DNA of 64,000 nt from Vogesella mureinivorans (GCF_007644035.1 NZ_VMTV02000134.1:1-64000); one strand, 5' to 3'. Shown: positions 53,401 through 62,767, numbered from the stretch's first letter. The notes: generated by a model from the letters alone, not told the origin. Translations and numbers: made by a program.

Positions 53401-53984
53401 TGGCCGCACGCTACAAGGCGCTGGTAGAGCAGGTCAAAGCCGCCGAAGAGCGGGTAAAACCGGGCAGCAGCGCGCTGACGCTGGCGGTAGCCCGCGCCTA
53501 CTACCACGTGCTGGCTTACAAGGACGAGTACGAGGTAGCGCGCCTGTACAGCGATGGCGAGTTCCAGCGCGCGCTGCACGAGCAGTTCGACGGTGACCTC
53601 AAGCTCACCTTCCATTTCGGCGCCAGCTGGATGACCGGCCAGCAGCCGAAAAAGGTGAACCTGGGTGCGTGGGCGCTGAAGGCGCTGGGCGTGATTGCCC
53701 GCTTCAAAGGCCTGCGTGGTAGCGCGCTGGACCCGTTTGGCTGGCAGGCCGACCGCCGGCTGGAGCGCGCCATGATCGGCGAGTTCGAGGCGCTGGTGGG
53801 CCAGCTGCTGGGCGCGCTGTCTGCGGCCAACCTGGGCACCGCTAGCGAGATGGTGAAAGTGTACGAGGGGATTCGCGGCTTTGGCCATGTGAAGGAAGCC
53901 GGCCACCAGGCCGCACAAGCCAGACTGGCCGAGCTGCGCAAAGCGTTCGACACGCCGCCAGCCCACAAGGGTGCGGCGGCGTAA
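50493..53984 (+). CDS. Indolepyruvate ferredoxin oxidoreductase, fused alpha-beta form
   Basis: A 1163-residue enzyme that oxidatively decarboxylates aryl pyruvates from aromatic amino acid breakdown to acyl-CoA, using TPP and Fe-S clusters. N-terminal part: pyruvate-oxidoreductase-like domains (GYRGSPLGNVDQVMQKASKH). TPP region with GDGTYFHSGLLAIRAA and ILYNDAVAMTGGQNVDGYLD at about 500-550. Ferredoxin-like clusters CEGCGDCGKKSGC and CNKDFSCVEGFCPSF at about 645-695. C-terminal gamma-type domain begins GIMVTGVGGTGVVTIGQVLA. Fused single-chain versions are common in aerobic proteobacteria. GGAGGAGA precedes the ATG. Monocistronic with its own terminator. Confidence 0.93.
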   Translation: MSIRHVELEDKYTAPTGQVLLNGIQALVRLPMMQQARDRAAGLNTAGYVTGYRGSPLGNVDQVMQKASKHLAANNVVFHPGLNEDLAATAVWGTQQVTLFEGAKYDGVYSMWYGKGPGVDRSGDVIKHGNVAGTSKFGGVLLICGDDHAAKSSTFPHQSDHILAASMIPVLSPSGVQEVIDYGLHAWAMSRYSGCWVSIKAISDTIESAAVVDISPERVQTLIPEDFPLPPDGLSIRWPDTPLAQEKRVLHHRLYAALAYARVNKLNHVTLDSPKARLGIITCGKSYLDVMQALDDLGIDEQLAADIGLRIFKVGMVWPLEPEGVREFAQGLEEIMVIEEKRQIIEYQLKEQLYNWRDDVRPRVVGKFAEKGEWALPHGDWLLPAAGELTPAMIARAIAKRLANLYDSPVIHDRLKFYDDKEAQLVKPREAIARIPHYCSGCPHNTSTKVPEGSRAVAGIGCHYMAHWIEGDSTKTFTQMGGEGITWLGQAPFTSTKHIFTNLGDGTYFHSGLLAIRAAVAGKVNLTYKILYNDAVAMTGGQNVDGYLDVPMITRQVHAEGVGRIVITSDDPDKYRTAHGLKEGLAPGVEVFHRRELDRLQKELRELPGVTILIHDQTCAAEKRRRRKRKEFPDPDRRAFINERVCEGCGDCGKKSGCLSVLPVETPLGRKRKIDQSSCNKDFSCVEGFCPSFVSVAGASVKKPGGAAASLDSMGALPQPQLPGLHEPFGIMVTGVGGTGVVTIGQVLAMAAHLDNKGVTVLDMAGLAQKGGSVWSHVRIADSQEKLHAVRIAAGDANLVLGCDLVVTAAEEALAKMREGFSHVVVNNYESPTSAFLKNPDVRFPAKAMKDAIIESVGSSRFAEVNATRIATALMGDAIAANMFMLGYAWQKGLVPVSLDAIMKAVELNGAAVKFNQQAFVWGRHAAHDPARIETLVSPSAVVQFVPRDTVEGVLHHRSKELVAYQDDKLAARYKALVEQVKAAEERVKPGSSALTLAVARAYYHVLAYKDEYEVARLYSDGEFQRALHEQFDGDLKLTFHFGASWMTGQQPKKVNLGAWALKALGVIARFKGLRGSALDPFGWQADRRLERAMIGEFEALVGQLLGALSAANLGTASEMVKVYEGIRGFGHVKEAGHQAAQARLAELRKAFDTPPAHKGAAA

Positions 53985-54006
53985 CGGGCATTGTTTGAGG
54001 GTGTTT

Positions 54007-54031
54007 AACGGGCCGCAAGGCCCGTTTTTTT
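54007..54031 (+). terminator. Terminator of the indolepyruvate oxidoreductase gene
   Basis: AACGGGCC, a GCAA tetraloop and GGCCCGTT are followed by a T-run. It lies 23 bases behind the stop. Confidence 0.92.
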
Positions 54032-54161
54032 ATGCCTAGCCCACGCGGTGCGGCGTATCAGCCGGCATCAATGCTGTTGTGCTGTTTGTAAGCTGAAAGA
54101 AAGAATTAATGAAAAAATGAGAAATTAGTAAGTCATTCCGTAATACAGGCGTTGCCAGCCG

Positions 54162-55781
54162 ATGAACCGTGTCAGAAAGCATATCGGTGTGTTTGCCACC
54201 AGCTACGGTATCGCCAGCGGCGTGCTGGCAGCCTTGCTGTGCCTGTTGCTGGCCATGCTGCTGTTTGTGGTGGTAGAAAGCCGCAAGCTGTTCGCCACCC
54301 ACCAGCGGCTGGCGACCCAGATCAGCGGTATTACCCGCGAGCAGGAAGACATGCTGGCCGGCCTCAACCGCCTGGTGATCCCGGTATGTGACGACGCTAC
54401 CCTGGTGCGGCTGCGCACCCAGATCTTTGCCAGCCGCCATATCCGCGATGTCGGCATTTTCGACCAGCAAAACCGGCTGGTGTGCACCAGCAGCGAAGGC
54501 CTGCTGGCGTCCCCCCTGTTACCGCTTAGCCCTGCCCTGCGCGAAATCCGCAACGGGGTAGATCAGTCCATCTGGTTCAACGCGCCTATCCTGCTGGGGC
54601 AGTGGCGCTACCGGGCCATGGTCATGCAGCAGGGCCGCTTTAATGTGGTGGTGAACCAGGACAGCCTGTCGGCCTTGTTGCGCGATGTGGACGTACTGGG
54701 GCTGCAGCTGGCCGATGCGCTGCCGGGGCGTGTCTTTGTCAGCGGCAGGCTCACCCCGTACTGGTCGCGCTACTTTGACGAACAGACCGCGCTGAAACGG
54801 CCACTGAAAGGCTTTGACTGGACAGCCCAGGCCCTGGTGCGTACCGACTACATTCCGGGCACGCCGTGGGTGGTGCAGTCCTACCTTACCCTGCCGGAGA
54901 TCCTGCAGCGCCAGGGTTTGATCCTGCTGCTGGTGGCCGTGGCGGCCTCGCTGATCGGCTTGCTGGTTACCGGTTTCATTACCCCCATCCTGGCCAGGCA
55001 AAAGCATATTGGTGCCCGTATCCGCAACCTGCTGGAAGAAGGCTGCGTGCAGTGCTACTACCAGCCGATTGTGGCGCTGACTACGCGGCGCTGGGTGGGG
55101 TGCGAGGTGCTGATGCGCATCCGCGATGGTGACGAGCTGATTTCCCCGCTGCTGGCGCTGCCGGAAATCGAAAAGCAGGGCCTGGGCTGGGTGCTGGATA
55201 GCTTTGTGCTGCAGCAAAGCCTGCGCGAGCTGGCACAGGCGCTGCCACCCACCAGTGGTTTCAAGGTGGCGGTGAACCTGTTTCCCGATAATATCCAGTT
55301 CCGCCGCCTGGACGCGCTGATTTCCCCGCTACAGGCCATGCTGCGCCGGCCCGACCTGCAGCTGGGGCTGGAAATCGTGGAGCAAAGCTACGACGACACC
55401 GTGGTGCACGAGATCGCCGCCCTGCGCCAGGCCGGCTACCAGGTGTCGGTAGACGACTTTGGTACCGGCTACTCCAACCTGGGCCGCGTCAAGCGCATGG
55501 CGCCGGACGTACTGAAGATAGACCGCTCTTTTGTGTTCGAAATGGAAGACCTGTCGCTGCGCTCCAGCCTGATACCGGAAATCGTCAGTATTGCCCGCGC
55601 CATCGGCTCCAGCTTGGTAGCCGAGGGCATAGAAAACGAGCTGCAAGCCGAGCAGCTGGCCAGCATGGGGGTAGAGTACGGCCAGGGCTACCTGTTTGCC
55701 CGGCCCTTGCCCGTTGACGCCTTTGCTGAGGCCTTCGCCGCCCAGCTGCGCTGGCAGCAGGGTACCGTTCATGGGGGCTAA
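54162..55781 (+). CDS. Membrane c-di-GMP phosphodiesterase, CSS-motif sensor plus EAL domain
   Basis: A 539-residue protein. Membrane helices at about 18-38 and 245-268 bracket a periplasmic CSS-type redox sensor domain with conserved Cys76 (VIPVCDDATL) and Cys108 (RLVCTSSEG). The EAL domain (about 285-530) has QPIVALTTRRWVGCEVLMRI, where the EAL tripeptide reads EVL but the metal Glu is kept, then VDDFGTGYSNLGRVKRMAPD and VLKIDRSFV. CSS-EAL proteins are regulated by disulfide state in the periplasm. No GGDEF domain. Monocistronic; an acetyltransferase gene follows. Confidence 0.9.
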   Translation: MNRVRKHIGVFATSYGIASGVLAALLCLLLAMLLFVVVESRKLFATHQRLATQISGITREQEDMLAGLNRLVIPVCDDATLVRLRTQIFASRHIRDVGIFDQQNRLVCTSSEGLLASPLLPLSPALREIRNGVDQSIWFNAPILLGQWRYRAMVMQQGRFNVVVNQDSLSALLRDVDVLGLQLADALPGRVFVSGRLTPYWSRYFDEQTALKRPLKGFDWTAQALVRTDYIPGTPWVVQSYLTLPEILQRQGLILLLVAVAASLIGLLVTGFITPILARQKHIGARIRNLLEEGCVQCYYQPIVALTTRRWVGCEVLMRIRDGDELISPLLALPEIEKQGLGWVLDSFVLQQSLRELAQALPPTSGFKVAVNLFPDNIQFRRLDALISPLQAMLRRPDLQLGLEIVEQSYDDTVVHEIAALRQAGYQVSVDDFGTGYSNLGRVKRMAPDVLKIDRSFVFEMEDLSLRSSLIPEIVSIARAIGSSLVAEGIENELQAEQLASMGVEYGQGYLFARPLPVDAFAEAFAAQLRWQQGTVHGG

Positions 55782-55821
55782 GTGGTATTAATAAGGTTTG
55801 CCCTAGCCACAGCGAGCCGCC

Positions 55822-56286
55822 ATGCCTGCCGATATTCTGGTCAAGCTCTATCAGCTGCCACCCTGCCCTGCCGTACCCGACGGCGTCGTATTGCGCCACC
55901 CTCTGCCACACGAGCGTAGCGCTATGCGCATGTGGATAAGCCGTGAGTTTTCTGATGGCTGGGCCGATGAATTCGATACGGCATTTCGCAGTATGCCGCC
56001 TACCGCCTGGGTATTGCAGCGGGGTGGCGAGCTACTGGGTTTTGCCTGCTATGACGTGACTGCGCGGGGATTTTTCGGGCCGACAGGGGTAAAGAAAAGC
56101 CAGCAAGGTCAAGGGTTTGGTCGTATTTTGTTGCTGACCAGCCTGCATGCGCTACATCAGCGTGGCTACGCTTACGCCATTATCGGCAGTGCCGGGCCGA
56201 TAGACTTTTACCTGAGCCAGCTGCCGGCCATGCTGATACCCGATAGCCACCCCGGTATTTATCCACAGCCTGTTGATAAGTGCTGA
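55822..56286 (+). CDS. GNAT-family N-acetyltransferase
   Basis: A 154-residue acetyltransferase. GFFGPTGVKKSQQGQGFGRI, then LLLTSLHALHQRGYAYAIIG, carries the acetyl-CoA loop (QGQGFG). GPIDFYLSQL follows. Substrate unknown. Two perfect DnaA boxes (55931-55939 and 56259-56267) occur inside the coding sequence. It follows the phosphodiesterase gene by 40 bases on the same strand. Confidence 0.78.
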   Translation: MPADILVKLYQLPPCPAVPDGVVLRHPLPHERSAMRMWISREFSDGWADEFDTAFRSMPPTAWVLQRGGELLGFACYDVTARGFFGPTGVKKSQQGQGFGRILLLTSLHALHQRGYAYAIIGSAGPIDFYLSQLPAMLIPDSHPGIYPQPVDKC

Positions 56287-56382
56287 ACGCCAGGCGTGGC
56301 GTGCACTAGGTGGCAGGCATCATACTGATGCGGCCAACGTGCCGCCATGGCGCTGACTTACACCAAACCAGCTTGATACCAA

Positions 56383-56622
56383 TCAGGCCACGCGTACGCC
56401 AGGAAACAGGCTGAGCCGCCGTGCGTCGTCCACGGCCTGTTCCATATCGCTGGTTTCCTGTTGCCATACCCACACCTTGTGCAACGGGTCGAAGGTTTCT
56501 ACCAGCCACAGCTTTTTGCCGGTGCCCAGTGCCACCAGGCGGGCGCGGGCGGGCTGCTGGTAGTTAAAGATAACGGCGTCGCTGGTAACAGGGGCGGCAG
56601 GTTTGGCAAACAGGGTACGCAT
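56383..56622 (-). CDS. Small hypothetical protein, 79 residues
   Basis: Begins MRTLFAKPAAPVTSDAVIFN and ends RRLSLFPGVRVA. The middle alternates hydrophobic residues (KLWLVETFDPLHKVWVWQQE), suggesting a small beta-rich soluble protein. No family recognised. Genuine coding is likely from its amino acid composition and isolated position; a ribosome binding site is not obvious. Confidence 0.5.
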   Translation of the reverse strand: MRTLFAKPAAPVTSDAVIFNYQQPARARLVALGTGKKLWLVETFDPLHKVWVWQQETSDMEQAVDDARRLSLFPGVRVA

Positions 56623-56675
56623 GGTGGTGTCCGTAATGGGGTATGCCGGGTTTTAGTGCAAATGCCATGCCAGCT

Positions 56676-57707
56676 TCAGCATTTTGCTGGCTGCGGCACC
56701 AGGTAGCGCGACAGCGGCTCGGCCAGCAGCAGTACCATCACCAGCCGGCATAGCTGGAAAGCGATGATGGTGGGTACATCCAGCCCCATGGCGCGGGCGG
56801 TCAGGCACATTTCGGTAATGCCACCCGGAGCCATGGCCAGCATGGCCAGTGCTGGCGGCAAACCCGCCCCCATAGACAGCAGGCAGGCGCCGGCTACCGC
56901 CAGCAGCAGCAATAGCGCCAGGCTAGCCAGAAAGGCGACAAGAAAGCGCGGTGCGGCCAACATCTGCTGCCGGTCGAAACGCACGCCCAATGCAATGCCG
57001 ATCAGCAGCTGTGCCAGCTCTACCCAGCCGCCCGGCAGGCTGCCGCTTACCGTACTGCTGCTGGCCAGCAGCAGGCTGATGGTGAGCGGGCCGATAAACC
57101 ACGGGTTGGGTATGCGCCGCCATTGCAGCAGTGCACCCAGTGCCAGCGCAGGCAGCAGCCACGGCAAGGCGCTGCTGCCCAGTGGTGCAAGCGTGGTGGC
57201 AAACGGTGCAGCGCTGTGCCCGAACAGGGCAAAAGCGCCGGGGTACAGCAGCACCACAATCAGCACGCGCAGGCTTTGGCCTAGCACGATCCATTCGCTT
57301 TTTGCCCCGCGACGGCTACCGATAGCGGTCATTTCCGACGCCCCGCCAGGCAGCGACACCAGCCAGGCGGTTAGCGGGTCCAGCCCGGGGCATAGCCGCC
57401 GTAGCAGCTGCATGGCCAGCCATGCCAGCAAGAAGGCAAACGCTACGGCTATGGCTACCCAGGGTGCCAGCGTCACCGTGCGTAGCAGCGCGGTGTGGCT
57501 GAAGGTCAGGCCCAGCGCCAAGCCGACGATGGCCTGGCCCAGCTCGCGGCTATGGCGGATGCTGGCCAGCGGCAGGCCCAGCAGGCGGCCGCCCAGCATG
57601 GCCAGTAGCGGCCCCAGCAGCCAGGGCAGCGGGCCACCGGCGGCGTGCCAAAAAAAAACGCCAGCTAGACTGATGACGAGTCCACTGGCGTGTGAGAAGT
57701 ACAACAT
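56676..57707 (-). CDS. AbrB-family permease (duplicated AbrB membrane domain)
   Basis: A 343-residue protein with about ten hydrophobic helices in two homologous halves; each has the GGxxE-type motif (SLPGGASEMTAIGSRRG at about 125 and AMAPGGITEMCLTARAMGLD at about 295). The family is annotated as AbrB (putative ammonia monooxygenase in old databases) and its function is unproven. It is often found next to TctCBA genes, as here (61 bases downstream of tctA, same strand), suggesting linked regulation. Confidence 0.85.
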   Translation of the reverse strand: MLYFSHASGLVISLAGVFFWHAAGGPLPWLLGPLLAMLGGRLLGLPLASIRHSRELGQAIVGLALGLTFSHTALLRTVTLAPWVAIAVAFAFLLAWLAMQLLRRLCPGLDPLTAWLVSLPGGASEMTAIGSRRGAKSEWIVLGQSLRVLIVVLLYPGAFALFGHSAAPFATTLAPLGSSALPWLLPALALGALLQWRRIPNPWFIGPLTISLLLASSSTVSGSLPGGWVELAQLLIGIALGVRFDRQQMLAAPRFLVAFLASLALLLLLAVAGACLLSMGAGLPPALAMLAMAPGGITEMCLTARAMGLDVPTIIAFQLCRLVMVLLLAEPLSRYLVPQPAKC

Positions 57708-57767
57708 CGCTTGTACCGGGAGTACGGGGTGAGCGGCCGCTTCTGACGGCGGCCATCAACAGGCGGG

Positions 57768-59273
57768 TCAGGCTGCTTGCAGCATTTTCTGGCGGCGCTT
57801 CATCAGCGGCGGCACGATCAGGATGGCGGCGGTCACAATCAGGATGGCCAGCGAGATCGGGTGGGTCAGGAATACGGTCAGGTCGCCCTGGTGGATGGAC
57901 ATGGCGCGGCGGAAGTGTTTTTCTGCCATCGGCCCCACGATCAGGCCCACGACCAGCGGCACTACCGGGAAGTCGAAGCGGCGCATCATGAAGCCCAGTA
58001 CACCAATGATGTACAGCAGCATCAGGTCGAACCAGCTCTGGCGCAGTGCGTAGGCGCCCATGGTGGCCAGTACCACAATGCCACCGTACAGCAGCGGGCG
58101 CGGTACTTTCAGGAACTGTACCCACAGGCCTACCAGCGGCAGATTCAGCACCAGCAGCATCACGTTGCCGATGTACAGCGAGGCGATCAGGCCCCACACC
58201 AGCTCGGGGTTGGTATCAAACAGCAGCGGGCCGGGCACGATGTTGTACTGCTGGAAGGCAGACAGCATGATGGCTGCGGTGGCCGAGGTGGGGATACCCA
58301 GCGTCAGCAGCGGTACCAGGGTGCCGGTGACGGCGGCGTTGTTGGCCGCTTCCGGGCCGGCTACGCCTTCGATGGCGCCTTTGCCGAACTGTTTCTGTGT
58401 TTCCGGGTTAGCCAGCTTGCGCTCGGCCGAGTACGACAGGAAGGTCGGCATTTCGGTGCCGCCTGCCGGCAGGGTGCCAAACGGGAAGCCGATGGCGGTA
58501 CCGCGCAGCCACGGTTTCCACGAACGTTTCCAGTCGTCTTTGCTCATCCAGAAACTGCCTTTGAGCGACTCGATACGGCCGGCGATCTTGTTTTCGTAGG
58601 TGGCGGTGTACAGCGTTTCGCCGATGGCAAACAGGCCCATGGCCACCACCACGATGTCGATACCGTCGATCAGCGGCATCAGGCCAAAGGTAAAGCGGCT
58701 CTGGCCAGACTGCGACTCGATACCGATCAGGCCCATGGACAGGCCCAGCAGCAGGGCGATAAAGCCTTTCAGCGGCGAGTTACCCAGTACGGCCGACACG
58801 GCAGCGAAGGTGAGCATCATCAGGGCAAAGGTTTCTACCGGGCCCAGCTGCAGGGCAAAGCCGGCAATCACCGGGGCCAGCAGGGTGAGCAGCACGGTGG
58901 CAATGCTGCCGGCCACAAACGAACCGATGGCGGCGGTAGACAGCGCCGGGCCGGCCCGGCCGGCTTTGGCCATCTTGTTGCCTTCCAGTGCCGATACGAT
59001 GGAGCCGGCTTCGCCCGGGGTATTCAGCAGGATGGAGGTGGTAGAGCCGCCAAACATGGCGCCGTAGTACACGCCGGCCAGCATGATCAGCGCGCCGGTT
59101 GGGTCTACGCTTTGCGTTACCGGCAGCAGCAGGGCCACGGTGACGGCCGGGCCCACGCCCGGCAGCACGCCAATAGCCGTACCCAGCGTACAGCCCAGCA
59201 GCGCCCATAGCAGGTTGGCCGGGGTCAGTGCGGTAGCAAAGCCCAGACTGAACAGGGCATTCAACGATTCCAT
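57768..59273 (-). CDS. tctA: Tripartite tricarboxylate transporter, large membrane subunit
   Basis: A 501-residue permease with about 12 helices. The signature [20 protein letters not shown], then [17 protein letters not shown], and [20 protein letters not shown] near residue 75 are typical; [20 protein letters not shown] is the second-half repeat. With TctB and TctC it takes up citrate or related tricarboxylates by ion gradient. The start shares one base with the tctB stop (TAATG). Operon tctC-tctB-tctA. Confidence 0.94.
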   Translation of the reverse strand: MESLNALFSLGFATALTPANLLWALLGCTLGTAIGVLPGVGPAVTVALLLPVTQSVDPTGALIMLAGVYYGAMFGGSTTSILLNTPGEAGSIVSALEGNKMAKAGRAGPALSTAAIGSFVAGSIATVLLTLLAPVIAGFALQLGPVETFALMMLTFAAVSAVLGNSPLKGFIALLLGLSMGLIGIESQSGQSRFTFGLMPLIDGIDIVVVAMGLFAIGETLYTATYENKIAGRIESLKGSFWMSKDDWKRSWKPWLRGTAIGFPFGTLPAGGTEMPTFLSYSAERKLANPETQKQFGKGAIEGVAGPEAANNAAVTGTLVPLLTLGIPTSATAAIMLSAFQQYNIVPGPLLFDTNPELVWGLIASLYIGNVMLLVLNLPLVGLWVQFLKVPRPLLYGGIVVLATMGAYALRQSWFDLMLLYIIGVLGFMMRRFDFPVVPLVVGLIVGPMAEKHFRRAMSIHQGDLTVFLTHPISLAILIVTAAILIVPPLMKRRQKMLQAA

Positions 59274-59788
59274 TACAGTACTCCCCCCGGGATCAGCGCC
59301 GGCAGGTTAAGGCCCAGCGTCTTGAACAGGTGAAACAGGCCCAGGGCCAGAACAAAAGACAACACCAGGTCCAGTGTGGGGCGGCGGGTGTCCAGTGCAC
59401 GACAAATACCAAAGCACAGCAGGGTGCCAGCCAGGGTGAAACCCACCAGGCCAATCAGTGCCATATGGGCAATGAGGCTGCCACTGGCGATGGCAAACAT
59501 GCGCCAGTCGGCGTCGCCACGGGCAAATTCGTCTTCGGCTTCTACTTCTGCCGCGTCGTTCTCGCCGTCGCTGAGAATGGTATCCGGCCCGTTACTGTGG
59601 CGACGCTGCATCAGCAACGCGCCACCGGCAACGATCAGACCGGTTACCACCAGCGAAGGAAAGAAGCGCGGCCCGATGCCGGCATAGCCGGCATCGTTCG
59701 GGATGTCCTGCAGCTGCCAGGCCATGAACAGGCCCAGCAGGATGATCCCGAAGGCGAGCCATTGCTCGCCGGATACGCGCTTGATCAT
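59273..59788 (-). CDS. tctB: Tripartite tricarboxylate transporter, small membrane subunit
   Basis: A 171-residue protein with four predicted helices ([18 protein letters not shown] at 9-26; [20 protein letters not shown] follows, the TctB signature). A hydrophilic acidic loop ([13 protein letters not shown]) lies between helices 2 and 3. It precedes tctA and follows tctC by three bases. Confidence 0.9.
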   Translation of the reverse strand: MIKRVSGEQWLAFGIILLGLFMAWQLQDIPNDAGYAGIGPRFFPSLVVTGLIVAGGALLMQRRHSNGPDTILSDGENDAAEVEAEDEFARGDADWRMFAIASGSLIAHMALIGLVGFTLAGTLLCFGICRALDTRRPTLDLVLSFVLALGLFHLFKTLGLNLPALIPGGVL

Positions 59789-59791
59789 GGC

Positions 59792-60745
59792 TTAGTTACC
59801 CAGCTTCAGTTTCTTGACAGTCACGGCGGTACGCTTGATGTCTTCGTTCAGGAAAGCTGTGAAGCTGTCGCCGCTTTGCAGCATGTCCAGCCACTCGAAT
59901 TTCTCGGCTTTGGCTTTCCAGGCCGGGGCTTTTACCGCGGTTTCCACCATCTTGATCAGCTGGGCTTTTTGCGCAGCATTGATGCCTGGGGGCGCAAACA
60001 CACCGCGCCAGTTGTAGACCACCACGTCGGTACCCTGCTCGCGGATAGTCGGCACCGGGATATCCGGGTTACGGGTAGCGGCGGAAATGCCCAGCGCACG
60101 CACCTTGCCAGCCTTGATCAGGTCGGCCAGCTCGCCGTAGCCGCTGATGTAGGCAGCAATCTGGTTACCCAGCACGGCAGCCTTGCCCTCGCCACCACCG
60201 GCAAACGGGATGTAGTTCAGCTTGTCCGGGTCCACGCCGGCTTTTTCGGACATCAGGCTGGCCATGATGTGGTCAATGCCACCAGCCGAGCCGCCACCGA
60301 TGCTCACGGCACCCGGGTTGGCTTTGTAGGCAGCCATCAGGTCCTTGATGGATTTGTACGGCGAGGCGGTCGGCACCACGATCACGTTGAACTCGCCCAT
60401 CAGGCGGGAAATCGGCGTCACCATGCCGAAGTTCACTGGCGATTTGTTGGTTTCCAGCGCGCCCACAGTCACGGCACCGGCTACCAGCAGGGCGTTAGGG
60501 TTGCCCTTTTCGTTGTTCACGAACTGCGCCATGCCGATGGCACCACCGGCACCGGCCTTGTTTTCTACGACCACGCTTTTTACCTGGCCCGACGCTTGCA
60601 GCGCTTCGCCCAGAGTACGGGCGATGGTGTCAAAGCCGCCGCCCGGGTTGGCCGGCGCCATGATCTTGAATTGTTCAACTTGTGCCTGTGCGGCCATCGG
60701 TGCCAGGGCTACCAGGCAGGAAACCAGCAGGGTTTTCAATTTCAT
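59792..60745 (-). CDS. tctC: Tripartite tricarboxylate transporter, substrate-binding protein (Bug family)
   Basis: A 317-residue periplasmic protein with a signal peptide (MKLKTLLVSCLVALAPMAAQ). PANPGGGFDTIARTLGEALQ is the Bug/TctC signature for carboxylate binding; VENKAGAGGAIGMAQFVNNE follows. First gene of tctCBA; the regulator TctD is encoded nearby on the opposite strand, beyond one further binding-protein gene. Confidence 0.94.
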   Translation of the reverse strand: MKLKTLLVSCLVALAPMAAQAQVEQFKIMAPANPGGGFDTIARTLGEALQASGQVKSVVVENKAGAGGAIGMAQFVNNEKGNPNALLVAGAVTVGALETNKSPVNFGMVTPISRLMGEFNVIVVPTASPYKSIKDLMAAYKANPGAVSIGGGSAGGIDHIMASLMSEKAGVDPDKLNYIPFAGGGEGKAAVLGNQIAAYISGYGELADLIKAGKVRALGISAATRNPDIPVPTIREQGTDVVVYNWRGVFAPPGINAAQKAQLIKMVETAVKAPAWKAKAEKFEWLDMLQSGDSFTAFLNEDIKRTAVTVKKLKLGN

Positions 60746-60811
60746 GAGTCTCTCCAGTGTTGTGGTACAGCGAGTAATACGTCCTCGGGGCGGGACGATG
60801 TTTAACGTTAT

Positions 60812-61873
60812 TCAGTGTGTAGGGCGCGTTGCCGCCGGCAGCTGCTCGCGCCAGCGTTTCAGGAACAGGCTCTTTTTGGCCGTATCCAGATACACCAGCA
60901 GCCCGCTACCCACCTGAATCGGCCGCAGGTTGGCCGCATTGCGTTTCAGGTCGATATGGCCCAGCTGCCGTGGCAGGTCTTCCCGTATGGGCGGCAGCCC
61001 GCTGCCCTGCGACAGCACACGCTGGCCGTCGCGCGACAGGACAAAATCCGTCCATAGCTTGGCCGCTGCCGTATGGCGGGCGGCCTTGTGTATCAGCATC
61101 AGCCGGGTCACCACCAGCGCATAGTCTTGTGGCAATACCCAGCGCACCTGGGGCTGGTGGCGGGTAAAACTCACCGCGTACGGCCCCAGCACGTTATAGG
61201 CAATATCCGCCTCGCCTTGCGACAGCCGGCGCAGCAGGGTCAGGCTGTTGCCTTCCTGAAAGCGCACGCTGCGGCCCAGCGCGGCGGCCAGGTCCCAGAA
61301 CTCGGCGTTATGCCGCGAGTCCTGGCTAAAAAACAGGTAGCCCGCGCCAGATGCTTCCACGTCGTAAGTGGCCACCCGCAGCTGGCCGGGCTGCGCCCGC
61401 AGCATGCGGCGCAGATCGGCATGCGTATGCGGCATATGGGCCACCCGCTGGCTGTGGTAGGCAAACACCACCGGCTCGAAAGTGGTGCCGTACACTTCGT
61501 CCCGCCACGAGGCCCAGTCGGGCAACGCGTCTTTTTGCGGCGAGCGGTAGCGCAGGGCGTAGCCGTCGTTCACCAGCTTGATCTGCAGATCCATGGCCGA
61601 GCTCCACAGGATGTCGCCGCTGGCGGCGTTATTGCCCAGCGCGCGGCGGTAGATATCGGCGCTGTTCAGCTCGTGGTACTGCACGCGGATAAACGGGTAA
61701 CGCTGCTGAAAGGCTTGTAACAGCGGGGCCACTTGCTCACGGTCTATGGTGGCGTGCACCAACAGGGTGCCCTCGCGCCGTGCCGATTCGGTCAGCCCGC
61801 TTTGCATGCCATTGCCCGCCAGCAACAGCGGGCTGGTGGCCAGGCAAAGCCAGGTGAGCAGAAAACGGCGCAT
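60812..61873 (-). CDS. ABC-type (Fe3+-like) substrate-binding protein without permease genes
   Basis: A 353-residue periplasmic protein with a signal peptide (MRRFLLTWLCLATSPLLLAG). The mature part, REGTLLVHATIDREQVAPLL, matches extracellular solute-binding family 1; the middle reads GDILWSSAMDLQIKLVNDGY. It is often found with TctDE-type regulators, where it may take part in signalling to the sensor instead of ABC transport (inference). It is divergent from tctD across about 225 bases and precedes tctC on the same strand. Confidence 0.82.
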   Translation of the reverse strand: MRRFLLTWLCLATSPLLLAGNGMQSGLTESARREGTLLVHATIDREQVAPLLQAFQQRYPFIRVQYHELNSADIYRRALGNNAASGDILWSSAMDLQIKLVNDGYALRYRSPQKDALPDWASWRDEVYGTTFEPVVFAYHSQRVAHMPHTHADLRRMLRAQPGQLRVATYDVEASGAGYLFFSQDSRHNAEFWDLAAALGRSVRFQEGNSLTLLRRLSQGEADIAYNVLGPYAVSFTRHQPQVRWVLPQDYALVVTRLMLIHKAARHTAAAKLWTDFVLSRDGQRVLSQGSGLPPIREDLPRQLGHIDLKRNAANLRPIQVGSGLLVYLDTAKKSLFLKRWREQLPAATRPTH

Positions 61874-62098
61874 TCACAACTCCTTACAGTTGCACCAAGT
61901 CTAGGCAGCGCTAGCTTTCATTTCCCTTTCACTGTCTGACAGCCGGGCAGCCGTGGTGCAAGAAAGCCGCAATCTGCCCCTGACAGGTGCTTGGCAGGCT
62001 GCTATCGGGTGATACGATGAAAAGACAACACAGCAATAAATGCGGCCAAGCCCGGCCCGGTACCGCGGGCAGGGCCACAGCCATAGACAGAGAGCACG

Positions 62099-62767
62099 AT
62101 GAGACTGCTGCTAGTAGAAGATAACCACGACATTGCCACCTGGCTGCAAAAGGCGCTGAGCGCTGCCGGCCATGCGGTGGATATTGCGCCGGATGGCGTG
62201 CAGGCCGACCAGCTGCTGGCTTACGAGCCTTATTCGCTGGTGATTCTGGACATCGGCCTGCCGCGCATGGACGGCTTCGAGGTGCTCAAGCGCCTGCGCC
62301 GCCGTGGCAACCGCGTGCCGGTACTGGTGCTCACCGCGCAGTCCGGCATCGACGCCCGCGTGCACGGCCTGGACCTGGGCGCCGACGACTACCTGGGCAA
62401 GCCGTTCGAGCTGGCCGAGCTGGAAGCGCGCGTGCGCGCCCTGCTGCGCCGCGCCCAGGGCAGCGAAGGCGGTGTGCTGCAGTGTGGCGAGCTGGCCTTC
62501 GAGCCGGCGCACAAGCGTTTTACCGTCTGCGGCCAACCTTTGGCGCTCACCCCGCGCGAGATGGCTGTACTAGAGGTGCTGCTATACCGCCAGGGCAAGC
62601 CGGTAAGCAAAGAGGTGCTGGCCGACCAGATCGTGCGGCTGGACCAGGACCTGAGCCCGGACGCCATGGAAATCTACGTGCACCGCCTGCGCAAGAAGCT
62701 GGCCGGTAGCGGCGTGGCCATCCTGACCCTGCGCGGGCTGGGTTATATGCTGGACGTGGCCAAATGA
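62099..62767 (+). CDS. tctD: Response regulator TctD (OmpR family)
   Basis: A 222-residue regulator: receiver domain (about 1-118) with phospho-acceptor Asp51 (LVILDIGLPRMDGF), acidic residues EDNHD at 7-11 and Lys in DYLGKPFEL; C-terminal winged helix (about 125-220; LTPREMAVLEVLLYRQGKPV, then VYVHRLRKKL-like IYVHRLRKKLAGSG). It should control the divergent binding-protein gene and tctCBA. The stop overlaps the tctE start (ATGA). Confidence 0.93.
   Translation: MRLLLVEDNHDIATWLQKALSAAGHAVDIAPDGVQADQLLAYEPYSLVILDIGLPRMDGFEVLKRLRRRGNRVPVLVLTAQSGIDARVHGLDLGADDYLGKPFELAELEARVRALLRRAQGSEGGVLQCGELAFEPAHKRFTVCGQPLALTPREMAVLEVLLYRQGKPVSKEVLADQIVRLDQDLSPDAMEIYVHRLRKKLAGSGVAILTLRGLGYMLDVAK

Noticed and set aside
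51309-53966. 885-residue minus-strand open frame inside the indolepyruvate oxidoreductase gene
   Set aside because: Composition is His/Ala/Gln/Val-rich as in antisense shadows, and the plus-strand frame matches a known family end to end.
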